Source of the DNA: Diprion similis
Lineage: Eukaryota > Arthropoda > Insecta > Hymenoptera > Diprionidae
NCBI RefSeq assembly: GCF_021155765.1
Contig: NC_060112.1
Location: 18,352,001-18,416,000 of the forward strand
Direction of reading: 5' to 3'
Length of the DNA stretch: 64,000 bases
The translations under genes and the position numbers were made by a program. Each line of letters starts with the position of its first letter. Positions within the stretch are counted from its first letter, which is position 1. Positions 37,294 to 51,281 of this stretch are shown here, in pieces. The notes beneath the pieces are model-generated. The model made no database searches. It saw nothing but the letters and a program-made list of their open reading frames with translations, and was not told where the DNA came from.

Positions 37294-38355
37294 ATCATTA
37301 GCATAATCTTTAGGCTCCATTCATTTGAATTCAGTAAATATTACCAATCCCTACTGGGCAGATACAATACGTTTTGCATTTTGCTAGTAAAATTTTTTAC
37401 AATTAACCCTTAGTGGTCACCTGGAGTCGATATGACCCGATATATTTCTTATGGGATGAAAAATAACAGTGACCACACAGGTTCAATTTGGTGGAAAAAA
37501 TATCTTTTACTTGTAGCCAGGCAAAAAAGTACTTTCTGTCTGGCTCATCCAGGAATCTCCTTGAATAAATTAAAGCTACCAAAGTATGGGATTGTTTGAA
37601 CCACTTTTTTTTATGAGTTTTCAAAAAAAGACGAATCATTTTTTATTCATTGGATGAAGTAACGTATGTATATAGCATGTATATCAATAAATATTTGAAT
37701 TTGATGAAACAGATACAATTGAATTTTTAATTAACATAATTTACAGCAGTGACTCCTCTGTACATAAATATTTATCGATCAACAGAGAATCGTCATGTCT
37801 CACAAGCTTATACATGTAACTTGTTTTTTACTTATAGGGGCAAGTTAACCATAAACATACACTTATCCCGTCATAATAAGACAAAATGGCAATATGTCTG
37901 TACATAAGTAGACGTTATATCGCAATCGTTAATCTGCTTTCCAAAACTTATACAAATGTATAGAATTTCTTACATCAATCGGTACACATAGAAGACATTA
38001 CGCAATTATTTGTAACGTTAAAACAAAAATATTCAATCTTGGCCTTGGAATAATAATATCGAATGAAATTCAATGCGCGTATTTCATGAAGGTTATTATG
38101 TATGCAGCTTTCAATTCGATGGATAAACTGAATTAATATGACGAATACCACAAGATTAAACTCATTAATAAAGTTTATTATTATCTGTTTTTTTTCTCTC
38201 TTTCTTTTGTTTTCCATAATTTCTACAGTAATTTTTCATCTAATGTGTACCATCCACAGCTCGGTGTAGTTTTCGTCTGTAGTATGTAACTTCCAAATGA
38301 CACATGTATACCAGAGGCTACGATGGGTACGTATAACACACATGACATTTTCCGT
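37294..38355. other. Convergent 3' interval, ALG13 / SUCLG1
   Basis: 1.06 kb, AT-rich. Besides the ALG13 signal, TTTATT at 38174-38179 is a candidate SUCLG1 poly(A) signal on the minus strand. No gene, RNA or mobile element was recognised. A 78-codon minus-strand open stretch (37403-37639) has no recognisable domain. Confidence 0.55.
37686..37691 (+). promoter_or_regulatory. Candidate ALG13 polyadenylation signal
   Basis: AATAAA 393 bp after the ALG13 stop codon in the convergent interval with SUCLG1. Confidence 0.4.
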
Positions 38356-41300
38356 TTAGTTACAGACAAGACCAAGACGAGTCATCTCCTTCAACAGTTC
38401 ATTACCCATTTGGGCGGGGCTTCTCGTTACAATCACTCCGGCCTAGAAATAATACGATAAATGACCCCTTTGTTTTTCTCCCCGCTGTTATCTGGTGTAT
38501 AAAAAAAAAGCAAGAAAGAAGTCATATCTGCCTCTCAAAGAAATTAATAGTAAAGTGTTACTGATATGTATTTCTAAGATATGCAATATCAGTGCAGTAA
38601 GTTCTGATTCTGAATTTAACCTTTAGACCGCCGGTGATTTTTATGTATTGTTAAATAACCCACATTTATATTTTTTGAGTACAGCTCGATCAGTATACTG
38701 CGGCCTAAAAGTTAATTCTGTAGTTGTGAATCTGTTCAATGAATAATCTCAGCAACACCAATTGCACTCAAGATGTACTAAAAAAATTAACATTACCTTT
38801 TCAAGAGCGTTAATTTTATCTTGAGCGCCACCTTTACCGCCTGAGATAATGGCACCGGCATGACCCATCCGACGACCAGGAGGAGCCGTCAATCCCGCAA
38901 TAAAAGATACAACTGGCTTAGCCTTTCCACCCTACAGTGGAACAAATTGAATCTATGAAATTACAAAAATTATTCCCCACATTTAGTTGCGATTAAGGTG
39001 TAAGATTGTTTTTTTCCTTTCCAGAAGTGAAAAGTATTAATGGCAAAGTGCAACGTTAGTGGACATTGCTTTGTCCAAAGTCCAATCTTTAATGAATGAA
39101 GTAACTCAGTACTGAAAGTTAGCATCTAAATATCTTAAAATTTCTTCAATTCAACAGGATAGGATCCTAACTTATAGAAAAAACCATGCGGGATATGTGG
39201 GTGTCACTTCAAGATTTAGGTCTGGAATAGGATAAGGATGGATTAGGCGTGATGGTGGGTCATGGCTACCAATAATTCAGAACAGCAACCGACAGTGTTA
39301 TGTTCCATGAGGTATTCAGCAGCCAACTCTTCAGCGCTACCTCCGATTTCTCCGATCATCACTATGCCTTCGCATTCTGGATCTTGTAAGAATACTTCTA
39401 AACAGTCAATGAAGTCTGTACCATTGAAGGGATCTCCACCGATACCAACGCACAGCGTTTGCCCCAGCCCAGCCTTAATAACATGGAGAAAATTGATTCA
39501 TCAAAATCTGATTGATGACCAGAGCATGTCATAATTATTCATGTAGCACCAAGTAAGTTTTTACTCAAGCAGAATTACTAAAATACTTTTGATTCATATG
39601 GCTCACCAGTGTCGTCTGGTTTACAGCTTCATAAGTCAGAGTCCCGGATCTCGAGACAATACCGATCTTTCCTTTTTGATGGATATGTCCTGGCATGATT
39701 CCAATTTTACACTGATGTTGGAAAAGAAATAAATAGTTAAGCTCTTTACGATTTTCACATACGACGACACTAAAGGAAAAGAAAACTGCAATACAGTTGG
39801 CCCTGAAGATACTAAAAGAAACATGAAAATTTACCTGTTCTGGAGCAATGATTCCCGGACAGTTCGGTCCTATGAGGCGAGATTTGTTCTGTTCAAGAAG
39901 ACGCCGCTTTACTTTTACCATGTCGTGCTGTGGCACACCCTCAGTGATACAGACAATTAGAGGCATTTCTGCATCCAAGGCTTCCATAACTGCTGCTGCT
40001 GCACCAGGTGGTGGAACGTAAATTACCGAAGCTGTTGCACCTGTAGCTTCTTTGGCCTATAAAATACATAAACTAAATAAACAGATAATAACATGCTTCT
40101 ATATTACCTGTCAGATTTCAAAGATCATTTTTTGTTTTTCAGTCCTAGTCTGAGTATGCTGGGATGTATAGGTTGAAAATACATTGAAAATTAAAACCGA
40201 AATTTTGGTTTTGAAAGTTTCAGTCTTGGGTTTGGGGCTGTAGTCTAACCATATTTTTATGGATTTGATAAAAAAAATAAAATAAATAATAGGACGAACC
40301 TCTTTGACAGTTTTAAATACAGGCTTGCCCAAGTGCTCTGTTCCAGGTTTTTTGGGATTGACACCACCCACAATTTTGGTCCCATAATCAAGTGCTTGCT
40401 GACAATGAAACGTTCCTTGTTTGCCCGTGAATCCCTGGCATATCACTTTCGTGTTGGAGTTTATTTTCAGGTTTTTCCTCGTGTCCGTATAGTTGAATCT
40501 TACTTGGGCACGGAGTAAGCTGCTTCGACCTCCCACTAGAGCAAAAATCATTTAAAATTAGTTATATTTCTGCTATGCAATGTTGTATAAGTATTGGGCT
40601 GTTCCTTCAAATATCTAATCCAAATTCTCTGTACTGCTAATAGACTCTAATTTGAAGAGCCATATGTCACAAATAGCACCATCAATGCAAACAGAAGATA
40701 ACGAAATTTACTTAACTACCTTAAAGGTTATGTTTCTCAGGATTCAAGTATACTTATTCCAATGATTACAGCGCGGAATAGAAATAATACGTAATGTTCA
40801 GAAATAGGTGAAATAAAATTGAAATCTAGTTCTTTATGTAGTTTAATTACAATGATTAACACATTCTTAGATGCACAAACAACGGTATCCAGAAAATCAA
40901 CGTCATATATTATACTCATCCCTGGGAATCAGAGGTATTTTAATTTGTTATTTCTATACACAGTCCCTTATACCACAAGAATTAATGACTATTGATTGAC
41001 TCTGTGCAACAACATTACAAATTATTACTTGTGATGATGAATTTTTTACATTCTACGGAAAATTTATCCTTATAAATTTAGGGTGACATGCTGAGCATAC
41101 AACGGCTTTAGTAGGACAAAATAGGTATTAATAAGATAATTGGATGCATCTCTTGAGAGGAGAAATACCGAAAGGATAATATATATCATGAAATTATCCA
41201 CAGTCCAGCCATGAAAGCATGAATCTGACTTATCTGCCAATGGCACTTGACTTATTAATCAGTGATTCGGCCCCAGGAGATCGTCAATAAATTGAAAGGA

Positions 41301-41580
41301 TTATTGAGCAATTTGATAGAAGCAAAAATGTGGGTTACATTACATAATGTACACGAGACAATTGTCTCTTTTGATTTGAGCCATCTGGGTCAAGAGCGAA
41401 CAGCATTCGTAGGGTTAAAATAAAACTGGGTCTATGTAGGTGCGACTGCATAACGATATACGGGGCTTAATTTATTCTGGAATACATTTCGCTTGCTGTA
41501 AGACTTGACATATTTTCACTATATCAATGTTTAAATTACTGACCTGTGATTTTTGATAGATTCCTAACAGCCGCAGCCAT
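38356..41580 (-). CDS. SUCLG1: Succinyl-CoA ligase (ADP/GDP-forming) alpha subunit, mitochondrial
   Basis: Exons in coding order: 41580-41544, 40535-40300, 40056-39835, 39711-39607, 39473-39294 (or 39270), 38931-38797, 38442-38356; 333 (or 341) residues. It converts succinyl-CoA to succinate with substrate-level phosphorylation in the TCA cycle, paired with an ATP- or GTP-specific beta subunit that is not in this window. Visible: a basic mitochondrial presequence ([20 protein letters not shown]), the CoA-binding Rossmann part ([13 protein letters not shown]), [39 protein letters not shown], and [19 protein letters not shown] containing the phosphohistidine. The C-terminus ends MTRLGLVCN. The donor of the fifth exon is ambiguous: the GTCGGT site gives exact length agreement with the human protein, while a GTAGCC site 24 nt further on would insert eight residues. 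The second exon's donor (gag/gttcgt) is also weak. Confidence 0.95.
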
Positions 41581-42582
41581 TTTAACAAATTTGTCAAGAA
41601 AAATTAATTTCAGAATGAACTACGGACTTGACACCATGGACGAGGATAGACAGCCTACTCCTTAATATCTGCGATTCCTATTACCATGATATATCCTTGG
41701 TGAACAAACAAGAATGAAGTGACTCCACACACGGTTAAAAGCGTTCAAAGCGACACAGCGCTGCCTGCTACGGTGTAGAGGCGCTGCCTTTATGCACATA
41801 CTATGAGCCATTGGCAATCGGCTAACTATACTAGTTAGTCGTTTTGCACGTTGACTGGACCTGCACAATTCCAGCAGTTTTTTAATTTTATCAGACGTCG
41901 ATAATTAATTAATATTGGATAATTTAAATCTGTACGAAAATGCGCTAAACGGTCGATGAAAGAATTCAAAGACGGTTTATATTTCTGGTCCAATTAATCC
42001 TCTTTGGTGACCAGTACTCGACGGGTATATGGGCCTGTTGTATAAGGCTGGGTTTTCACGTGCGTCGAATTGATGCGACGGCAACTTGATTAATATGAGT
42101 TTAGCCGACCAACCATCAAACTAATCTAATTTAATTAATGGATCATTTGTAGTTCGTCTGCAGATGATTGTAATGCAGTTAGAATTGTTTGATAGTGAAC
42201 CGATCTTTAAAAAAAAAATGATAACAAATTCTGCATGTATCTAGCCGACAATCACGTATAAACTTCAATATTTTCAATAAATTCCGTCATATATCGATAG
42301 AGAATCGTTTAGCCGAGGCTAATCCATCGGCTACCGGCGGCATAATTTTCGTCAATTCGCAGCACACAAAACCTTATTATTCGTGGACACCGTCAGAGGC
42401 CCCGTAAGACCGTACAGTCTACCACCTAGTCTATACTCTTTAAGTCTATGGGTAGTGCGTGGTTCAGTTACATATATATATCATTGGTGAAGATTGTCTG
42501 TATGCCGCACGTGTTAACCTTACGTCTAGGTAACACAGTTTGTTGAGTAGGATTGATATTGTGAAGTGGTTTCAGCGCAAAA
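41581..42582. promoter_or_regulatory. Divergent promoter interval, SUCLG1 / BRX1
   Basis: 1.0 kb between the two start codons. A TATCGATA palindrome (DRE-type, known from insect housekeeping promoters) lies at 42292-42299, about 290 bp before the BRX1 start. The same octamer also occurs in a PLCE1 intron near 10100, so its presence alone proves little. No other gene seen. Confidence 0.45.
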
Positions 42583-44567
42583 ATGGTAAAGAAAAGTGTA
42601 AAAAGGAAGCGTAAGGAGAGTGAGAAGGCTAAAAATGTTGATACCGAAGAAGTGGTGAAATTGCCGCCATCGAAACGATCGTCGGACGAACCTCCGCCAA
42701 AAAAGGTTATTTTATCTTCTAACCTCGTGAATTACTGTATTACAAGTGTTATACACAAACTGCAATCACACAGCTCATGTTCATTGTACGAAAAACATTT
42801 CCCCATTTCAGACTGTCTTATTGCTAAAATATGACTATTTCACGGATTAAGATTCTCTGTAAGAATATTTGCCCAGAGTGTCTATTCGCACTACAAAGTG
42901 AACCTATACAGGACTAAAATGCTAAAATTAAATATATAAAATGTTCGCGTCTCCCGAATTTTATAGTAGGAATTGGAGTGTCTGAAAAGTTTCAAGCCGT
43001 ATCACTTTTTATGTGAGTATAATTCATGCGAAAACACTCTCTGAGGGTGACAGAATCCGATAGCGTAGTTCGTACCTCTTGTGTGTGTTTTGGTTTTGGA
43101 CAGTGTTAGAATACTACCATTTATTAAAACTCTAGCGAAGGTAAAATTAAGACCAAACTTAATCTACCCTTTGTAACTAGGCTTTAGCATGCCTGGAATT
43201 ATACTTTGGATATTTCAATTTCTTGCAAAATATTCAGGCCAAACAAAGATTTGGTTTGTGGAATAATCGAAGTGCTCCGTAAAGGTTAACTGTATAGTGT
43301 GAATAGATATTTTGAAGAACATTTAATTTAAATATTCGTTTTTGTTATCGATAGACGAGATGGATAAACAAACAACGGGTGCTAGTATTTGCATCACGAG
43401 GAATCAACCACAGAGATCGTCATCTGATGGAAGATATTAAACGACTTATGCCACACCATCGCCCAGAGAGCAAAATGGAACGTTCCAAAAATCTCCAAGT
43501 TATTAATGAGATGTGTGAAATGAAAAATTGCAACAAAGCCATGCTTTTCGAGGGTCGAAAAAAAAGAGATCTGTACATGTGGTTGTCTAATGTTCCAACT
43601 GGACCCTGTGCAAAATTTCTTGTTGAAAATGGCAAGTATTTACCCAATGTATAACAATTAATTTAAAGTACATTTTTGATGTTCTTGTTCGAAGCAATGT
43701 TGCAATCTCTATATTTATCACCAAACAGTGGGTTATTTCCTCAGAAAAAACGTTCTTAACTTATCTTTCAAAGAAAAATAAAACTGGTTGAATAATACTT
43801 ATTTTTGGTTCTAGTTTATACAATGGCAGAGTTGAAGATGACTGGAAATTGTCTGAAAGGGTCGAGACCATTGCTATCTTTTGATGAGAATTTCAATGAG
43901 AAACCTCAGTATGGTGTCCTGAAAGAATTACTGACACAAATATTTGGAGTACCCAACCACCATCCGAAAAGTCAACCATTTTTCGATCATATTTACACAT
44001 TTAGTATTTTAGATAACCGAATATGGTTTAGAAATTTCCAAATTTTAACGGAGGATGGAGCACTGGCTGAAATAGGCCCCAGATTTGTTCTTAATCCTGT
44101 AAAAATTTTTACCAGCAGTTTTGGTGGTGAAACGCTATGGAATAATCCGCATTATATTTCTCCAGCTAAGGTATTTTCAGTATTTACAACCCAGGGTTAC
44201 AGTTCGCTGTTGAAGCATTTTAATTCAGTCATATTGTTATCTTCCTCTCTTCCAGTACCGACAGTCACTGACGAAAAAAGCAGCTGGTAAATATATCAAC
44301 AGGATAGAACAGAAATTGAATGCAGAATCTAATAAGCCGGAGGAGTCTTACGCCTTGAACCCATTGGATGAGATATTCAAAGGGGATCCCCTGACTGTGG
44401 CGGAAAAAATGGAAGAGTTACAAGAGCAAGGAGTTGATGAATCTGCTAAAGTTGGAAAGAAAAAGTCCCCTAAAGTAAAGTTCGTCAAGAAAAAGCCGAA
44501 AAAGCATTTAGTGGGTAAGCAGAATAAGAAGAAAAAATCAATAGTTTCAAAAAAAATTAAAAATTGA
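42583..44567 (+). CDS. BRX1: Ribosome biogenesis protein BRX1 (Brix domain)
   Basis: Exons 42583-42705, 43355-43631, 43815-44170, 44256-44567; 355 residues (human BRIX1 353). The protein is a nucleolar factor for assembly of the 60S ribosomal subunit. Visible: a lysine-rich N-terminus, the Brix domain from about residue 45 (VLVFASRGINHRDRHLMEDI, EMCEMKNCNKAMLFE, DLYMWLSNVPTGPCAKFLVE, LKMTGNCLKGSRPLLSFD, HPKSQPFFDHIYTFSILDN, RIWFRNFQI, IGPRFVLNPVKIF), and a highly basic C-terminal tail (KKKSPKVKFVKKKPKKHL) typical of nucleolar RNA-binding proteins. Intron 2 uses a GC donor (atg/gcaagt); no GT site in the right phase exists nearby. A poly(A) signal follows at 44606. Confidence 0.95.
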
Positions 44568-46605
44568 ATGAATTTATTGTTCAGACTTTTGACACACTGT
44601 GTCGCAATAAAATACATGAATATAAAACATTATCGTGTATAATTACTGTCAATTACGAATGCCAAATCCTTTGTGTGAATATTAGTAGTTTTATTTAAAA
44701 TCATGTTTCTTTTCACATATAAATTTCAGTGTATAATATTGGTTCCTTAAGTTTAAATTCAGGTGTTATATTAAAGTTAGAAGCACCTTCAAACAGCAGT
44801 GAGTAGATGCAGTACGATAGCTCATGATGCCTTGACAAAAAGTATCAAAATCCATTATTTTTATCATTAAAATCTTATTGAGGATTAGAACGTTATAAAA
44901 AACCTATAACGATTTATTCAATATCACACGTAAAAATATATTTGTGCCTACGTATGTATATCTCTCTCCCGATAAAATGTATTATTTCTTCTCATGTACG
45001 TTTCTACAACAGCCTTCCAAATTATTCGAAATAGAAATATTAGTACTATTACATGGTAAGTTAATATTTTTCCCCATAATCAACACCATCCTATAATTGA
45101 AACAAGTTTTTTGTGTGATAGACTTAATAACAGTTCTTGTAACAAATATTCTCTTGCTACAAATATATATTTTATGATCATAACACGTCGCAAAAAGCGT
45201 GTCTGCTTATACCTACGTATGTATGTACAAAGTAATTTCTTTCTAATCTAGACAGTAGACGATGCATCTGAATGAAACTACAAGTAAATGATTGAAACGC
45301 ATGTTGTACAATATTCCTGGACGGTACTAATAGAAAATGCAACCTTGTTCATAAAAGTCTTCATTTTCAAAATATGAAGGCAACATGAATGACTTTTGTA
45401 AATTATTAACATTGGATTATTTGTCACATATTTATGAACAGAAAATATCGTGAATTACTTTAAGAAGAGTTGAAAACCATCGAACAGATGTCTCTTAAAG
45501 GAAATCAATTGAGAGTTATGATATGAAAAAGTATTTCATGTAATTTTTGTTTTAAAATCATTTAATTTAAGGAAAAAAATATGCTTAATCTTGTACTTCT
45601 ATCAAAAATCAATATTTTTCTGTAGATGGTACAGCTGGTATGGTTAACATCTATATCACAATTGTGAAAGCATTCATTGGTGTCTCGAAGCCTTGATCAG
45701 ATATTCGAAATCATGTAAAGATATTTTGGAATGCATGTGAAATTAGAGGCACTTAAACAGGATAACGTTATATGCAGTTAATTTGCAAAGAATTCTGCGT
45801 TGGGACCGATAATTCTATTCACAAAATGTGCACCATGTTTTTATGTATCACTATATTTCTGTTATCACTAATCTGCGTTTGTAATTCTAGTATATGCTGT
45901 ATGTAAGCCAGTTAATATTACCTAGTTCCCATTTCATTAACGTTTAAGGTACGTAGAGTGAAACGTGACAAAATTTTTTTGTTATTCAAGATAACAGATG
46001 AGCAAAGAAAATTTGAATATATTTGAAGAAAAATTTATAGTATTAGAAAGACTTTAATGAATGGAAAAAAAACAGAGTTGGCCTAAAGTGAATTGTGCGT
46101 GATTGCAAATTTCTAAAAAGATGTGTATATGCTATGATTGCACTGGTGATATCGACGGTACCTTATTCTCATAATATTTCCGTTAGCTTCAGACTCAGAA
46201 AATTCACAATGCTAAGAAACTCGAAAAAAGTGAGCAGATTATTTTTGTTTTGCGATTAATTCTCATTAAAAAAAAAAATGCTTAGCCAGAGAATGGCACC
46301 CTTGAATTTCCAAATGTATTTACTGATTCATATAAATAATTACAACCAAACCGGACTCATGATATCTATAAATAATGTTTCACAAGTATAAAAAAACTGT
46401 TCAGTAAATTTCGTGAAAAGTAGGTAAGTGAAATTTGTATTTATAATTACCTATGTCATTTCTAAAGAACGTATAAAAAGGTTGAAAACCATAAATACCA
46501 ATATTGTAACAATTGTATATCTCAGCTCACATTGGGGAAGTAAATACTTACCTTAATAGAATAGTAGAATAGAGAACAGACGAGAAATAGAACACTTTTT
46601 AATAC
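44568..46605. other. Convergent intergenic region, BRX1 / choline transporter
   Basis: 2.0 kb AT-rich interval holding both 3' ends. No ORF of interest, RNA gene, strong repeat or mobile element was recognised. Confidence 0.55.
44606..44611 (+). promoter_or_regulatory. BRX1 polyadenylation signal
   Basis: AATAAA 39 bp after the BRX1 stop codon. Confidence 0.65.
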
Positions 46606-49600
46606 TTATTGGTTGATTGGAGACAACTCCAGTGACTGTTGACCGTTATTGCTAGGATTAGCTGATCCTATATTAGCCAGAGCTGATTGCCGCCATTTTC
46701 CATTCTCTCCATGTAGATTTTTGTCTTCACAAATGCACAAAAATAAAGTATCGATCACAGTCTGGAAAAGAGAAAAGAAAACGTGTAAACAGTACAAAAT
46801 TATTGCAAAGTACCATCTACCCAAGAAATATGAAATAAATAGTTTTGGAACAATGCTCATGGGTAATTCGATTTACCTCATAAAGTGAGATGACACTGTG
46901 TGCGATGAAGAACGCAAATACGCAGATGACAAAAATTGGCGCTGCATAAAAATGTAATGTTGGATCCTGCCTCAGGAATAACAATCCAACACTTCCAGTT
47001 GCTGCAGTTACAAAACATTTACCCAAGAAGAGGATGAAATCTCCTATACCGTTTATTACTGCTATCTGCAAAGCATTGCTAACCAGTGTTGTAAAAGCCT
47101 GTAATCAGAATAAACGACTGTTCATTCAGTTGATTATATGAGTTACAAGTCTCATCTGTCGAGTATGAATTGCATGACATCATACCACTTTACCTACGTC
47201 ACATCCTAATTTCTACTACTTAAAACTCAGAATAAGGTTATCACTTACAATCCTAGCAGCATTACAGAAATGTGTCCCTTCAATTGCTATTACTGTGTAT
47301 GCATTGTGGTTCATGTACCGTATGAATTTTTCTAAGCAGTAAAAGCAGCATATGCAACATTTTAATCCACATTGGGCACATGGGGATGTTTCCTTGGTTT
47401 TTTCAAACCTAAAATAAAAGTTCATACATAGGAAAAATTCAAAATACATTTATAAGAAAAGATGCACTACTGTCAATATATTACTTTGCATAGAGGTAAG
47501 TAAGAATGAGTCGAGGTACTTTGAAGATAGTGATCAATAGTGAACCACATGCTACAGAGCCTAGATGGTAGCTGACCAGTTTACCCATGGATGAACAGAC
47601 TGGGGAAAGACTGGCATCTTTTCCTCTGCAAATAGTAATTTGAAAACATTATCCTTGACCATTATATTGCTTTGCAGTTGCTGGAGTTTGTTATTCTGAT
47701 AACTTTGTGACAAAACTATTATCGCTGGTAAAACAACACGTGATAGAAAATTTTCAATTAGAACATGTAAATCAATATAAGATATCAAGTAAATACCTGA
47801 AATACCAATGAGCAACGGCTCCAGCAATTACCATATTCTGGCAAGCAATTATGAATTCGGAAATCCATATTAATCCGATAATGTAAACCCACCACATGTA
47901 CTTGACCCAGGTAGAATCAACGTATTCTACAAGGGTGAAAGCTAAAAATTTTCTCACAGTTAGTAGAATCCCTTGTGGACCTAATTTTTGAACACACATT
48001 AATTTGATAGTTTCATGATTTCAGTAGTGTTCATGGGTGGACGATCACATTCTACTCTACTTTATTTAGTTGATGAAGGTATACTTTTGTAATTAATAGA
48101 ATCGTTTTGACCCGACGATGTCGTCAATTTCACTTCATCAGTTACTTGATTCGTCATTAACATTGGCACATTTTTTAATCCAGGATAATCTACAATAATA
48201 ATTATTTTAAGAAATTATAATTTTATTTCTCAGTATTCGAAAATAGAGTGTATCATTGAAAAAGGAATAAAGATCATTTGACTGCGTCGGCATACAAACT
48301 TTCTTAATTACTTACTGGCAGTAGCGAGGCAGAGAACTATAGTTATCCAGAATGCAAAAAATACAAGTAGTGATAAAAATGTTAGTAATGGCTGGAAAAA
48401 TAATCCAGGAAGTTCTGCTAAACATTTTGCACTTTCCTTAAACAGTTGAGCCATAATACTGATGCGATGGCGTAGAAAACAGAGCAGAAACAGTAAAATG
48501 ATCTGTAATTTTAATAGAATATTTTGAGTAGACAGATAGCAATGTTAAACCCTTTCATTTCTCCTGGTACTCTGGTGGTACATTCGATTTCTTTTTTTGT
48601 TGTTTTCCAATTTATTCGTGAACTTTACTCAAATAAAAATTATCTTTGTATAACATAAATAATTTAACGCTATTCTACGTCGTTTTGGTGCAAAGAATAT
48701 ACATATGTAGAAGAGTGCACAAGAAAATTTAGTGTATATGTATAGTCTGGGAATGAAAGGGTAAATTTCTCTAAACTACGATGCTAAAGTAGATAATTTC
48801 TCTACAATGTGAGAATCTTATCTCGTTGACAAAAAATTGATATGGAAGTTTGAAAACTTACAGTTAAAATAGTTGCTACAATTGAATAAATGAGAAATGC
48901 TTTTCCATTGCGTACGGACTCTTCTAATAGCTCATTAGGATTTGTTTCATCCAATCTAATTTTAATGCGTATGTATGTCCACCATAGCAAACCGGTACCA
49001 CCTAATTTTGAAGAATATAATGATAAGTATTAGATAAAGGCGCTTAACTATAAGATATAATTTGTTAGCCTTTTTCTTCAGTGTTTGCATAATAAGATTA
49101 AGTTGCAAACCTCATATCACAAGCGAACTATCAAGTACCTAGATTATTTTATGCTTACATTCTATATATTTTTAGATATTGTAGAAAACTCACCAATACA
49201 GGATACTGTAACTAGGATCATTACTATCCAGCTCACGATGCTTGCCAATAAATGGAATATAGCGATCATGAACAACGATAACACTGAAATAGAAGAACAG
49301 TTTTGTAAGAAGCATTTTTTGATGATTGAGAATTTTATATCAAGCCTACGGATTATTTTGTAGTAAAAAAAGTAATTATTTACCAAAAGCAAGAAAAGAT
49401 AAAGCAACAATTTCTCTCCAAGTTTTATATAAGTCTCCCAGAATTTGTTCAATTGCATCCCATGAATTGATTAATCCATACACGTTGGAAGCTATAGTCT
49501 CTGCAACTTTCCCTATAGCTCTTGGAATGCAGCGATTCAGTATGACAGTACTATTATAAACAGGAAGCACTGGGCACACTCCGGTCTTATCTTTTGAATT

Positions 49601-51281
49601 CGGGCTGGTGCAGGCACTGAATTTACTTCCTGGCCTATCATGACACAGCTGTGATCCAGTATCTTTATAGAACTGGCAAACCTGTTCCATTGTGTCCATG
49701 TAACGATCTGGGCATTCTTTAACACAGATTTTCAATGAGTCCTTCAAATTTGTCACATCCAAGAAGAACAAGTACCTATAATATCGATTTCGTGTTAATA
49801 TATACGTATTTTATTTTACCTCAATAAGAATTCGAAATTATCACCTTTTTTAAGCATTTTTTATAAACCATGTATTGTCCAACACACTTACGTACGTTTG
49901 GTTGATTTATGTTTACACTTCTGTGATGCAATTACATTTGTAATGAGTGAACAAGTCACTAATTTCCATGATAAAATAACAGTCGGCAATTAGTGGTTCA
50001 GTAACGAGAAACCATTATGTGGCTGAGCAGTGGGCTTATTTTCTGAAGTGGCCGACCACTAGCATATTTACTCTATTTATACCAGAAACATCCGCAGAAG
50101 CCTCTCATGAGGCAGAGGAAATGGGTGTGAAAATGACTCAGGGATTCAAAGAACAATAATATTTCAGCAGTGAAAGAGTGAGCAATTAAGAATGTCTAAT
50201 CCAGCAACCAATAATTGATTCATTAATTTGATTCTGTGTCACATATGATATCGAATTACGAAATAATTTTTCTAGTTTGTTAGTAGTCCTTTAAGATCTA
50301 GCATTTATACTCATAACCGCTCACATCGCGATGTTGAAATTCTCCAAAGTTGAAGACAATGGACTATGTAACTTGCAAAATTCAAATTAAACAATAGTTT
50401 TAGAACTTTCTTTTACAACAGTTAAAAAATGGAATACTTACGGTTTATCGCTGGTATCTTGCCCAGACAATTCCATATCCCCAAACTTTTTGTTATTTTT
50501 TACACCACACGTATTGTCAAAGCTATCAAACCCATTGATCAAACGAATTGGATTACCATAAACCATTGCGAACGCTGCTATCAATATCTAGAAAAATTAA
50601 ATATGTACTGCACATAGTTTCTTATCAACTTGAATCTAATTTAATTGATGACCCTTAAATAAATATGATTGTCTAAATAATTTAAGCAGCAAGAAGAAGA
50701 AATCGGTTTGTGATACAATTGGTATGTTATTTTGTGGACCTCAACTTAATTTTGTGTTGTGTTTTTGGCTGAAATTTTCGTTTCCTAAAATTTCTCCGTG
50801 ATTAGACACACAAGAAGAATTTGTTATTGTGAATGAAATTGTGTAGGTAAAAATTCACTTGTATATTTCTACGAATAAAGCAAACACAAAGATGACATAA
50901 ACTTAAAAAGGAATAGAATTTTGCAACTAGACGATTAATACCTATTTTCAATGAAATACTCATTAGGGAGTAAAGTTAATAAAATTGCAATTGGAACTGG
51001 ATTACTCTAAAAATTTGAGGACAATATTTATCACACACATCGATTGAAGCATTGTAATATTAAACAATATTCAATTCAATTAGCTTTACAAAGGGCTAAT
51101 TAGATTCTCAGTTACGTGCTAATTACTCCTTGAACATTGAGAAATGACTGACTCGGCAGGTTATACATACCATTAAAAACCAAAACAAAATAAAAAGACA
51201 TAGCCAGAAAATATCCGTGCAGCCTCGGACCCGGGTGGGTTCAGGGCGTTCATCTTCGTCATCCCCACAACAGCAAGACAT
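46606..51281 (-). CDS. Choline transporter-like protein 1 (CTL1 / SLC44A1 family)
   Basis: Twelve exons in coding order: 51281-51171, 50587-50442, 49775-49384, 49283-49194, 49001-48862, 48502-48316, 48189-48085, 47941-47797, 47625-47485, 47408-47249, 47098-46877, 46761-46606; 664 residues (human CTL1 657). The family moves choline and ethanolamine across plasma and mitochondrial membranes for phospholipid synthesis. Visible: a cysteine-rich start (MSCCCGDDED), a first membrane segment (IFWLCLFILFWFL), a large extracellular loop with conserved cysteines and a glycosylation sequon (YNSTV), the signature GGTGLLWWTYIRIK, QYMWW-like KYMWWVYIIGLIWISEFI, CGLKCCICCFYCLEKF with the following YMNHNAYTVIAI, and a last membrane segment before YETVIDTLFLC. 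About ten membrane segments are seen, as in the family. The short exon 7 is spliced at aaaa/gtatac; reading through instead meets a stop 30 bp later. Confidence 0.92.

Noticed and set aside
37403-37639. 78-codon minus-strand ORF after ALG13, considered as a transposase fragment
   Set aside because: No transposase motif, terminal repeats or target-site duplication could be seen.
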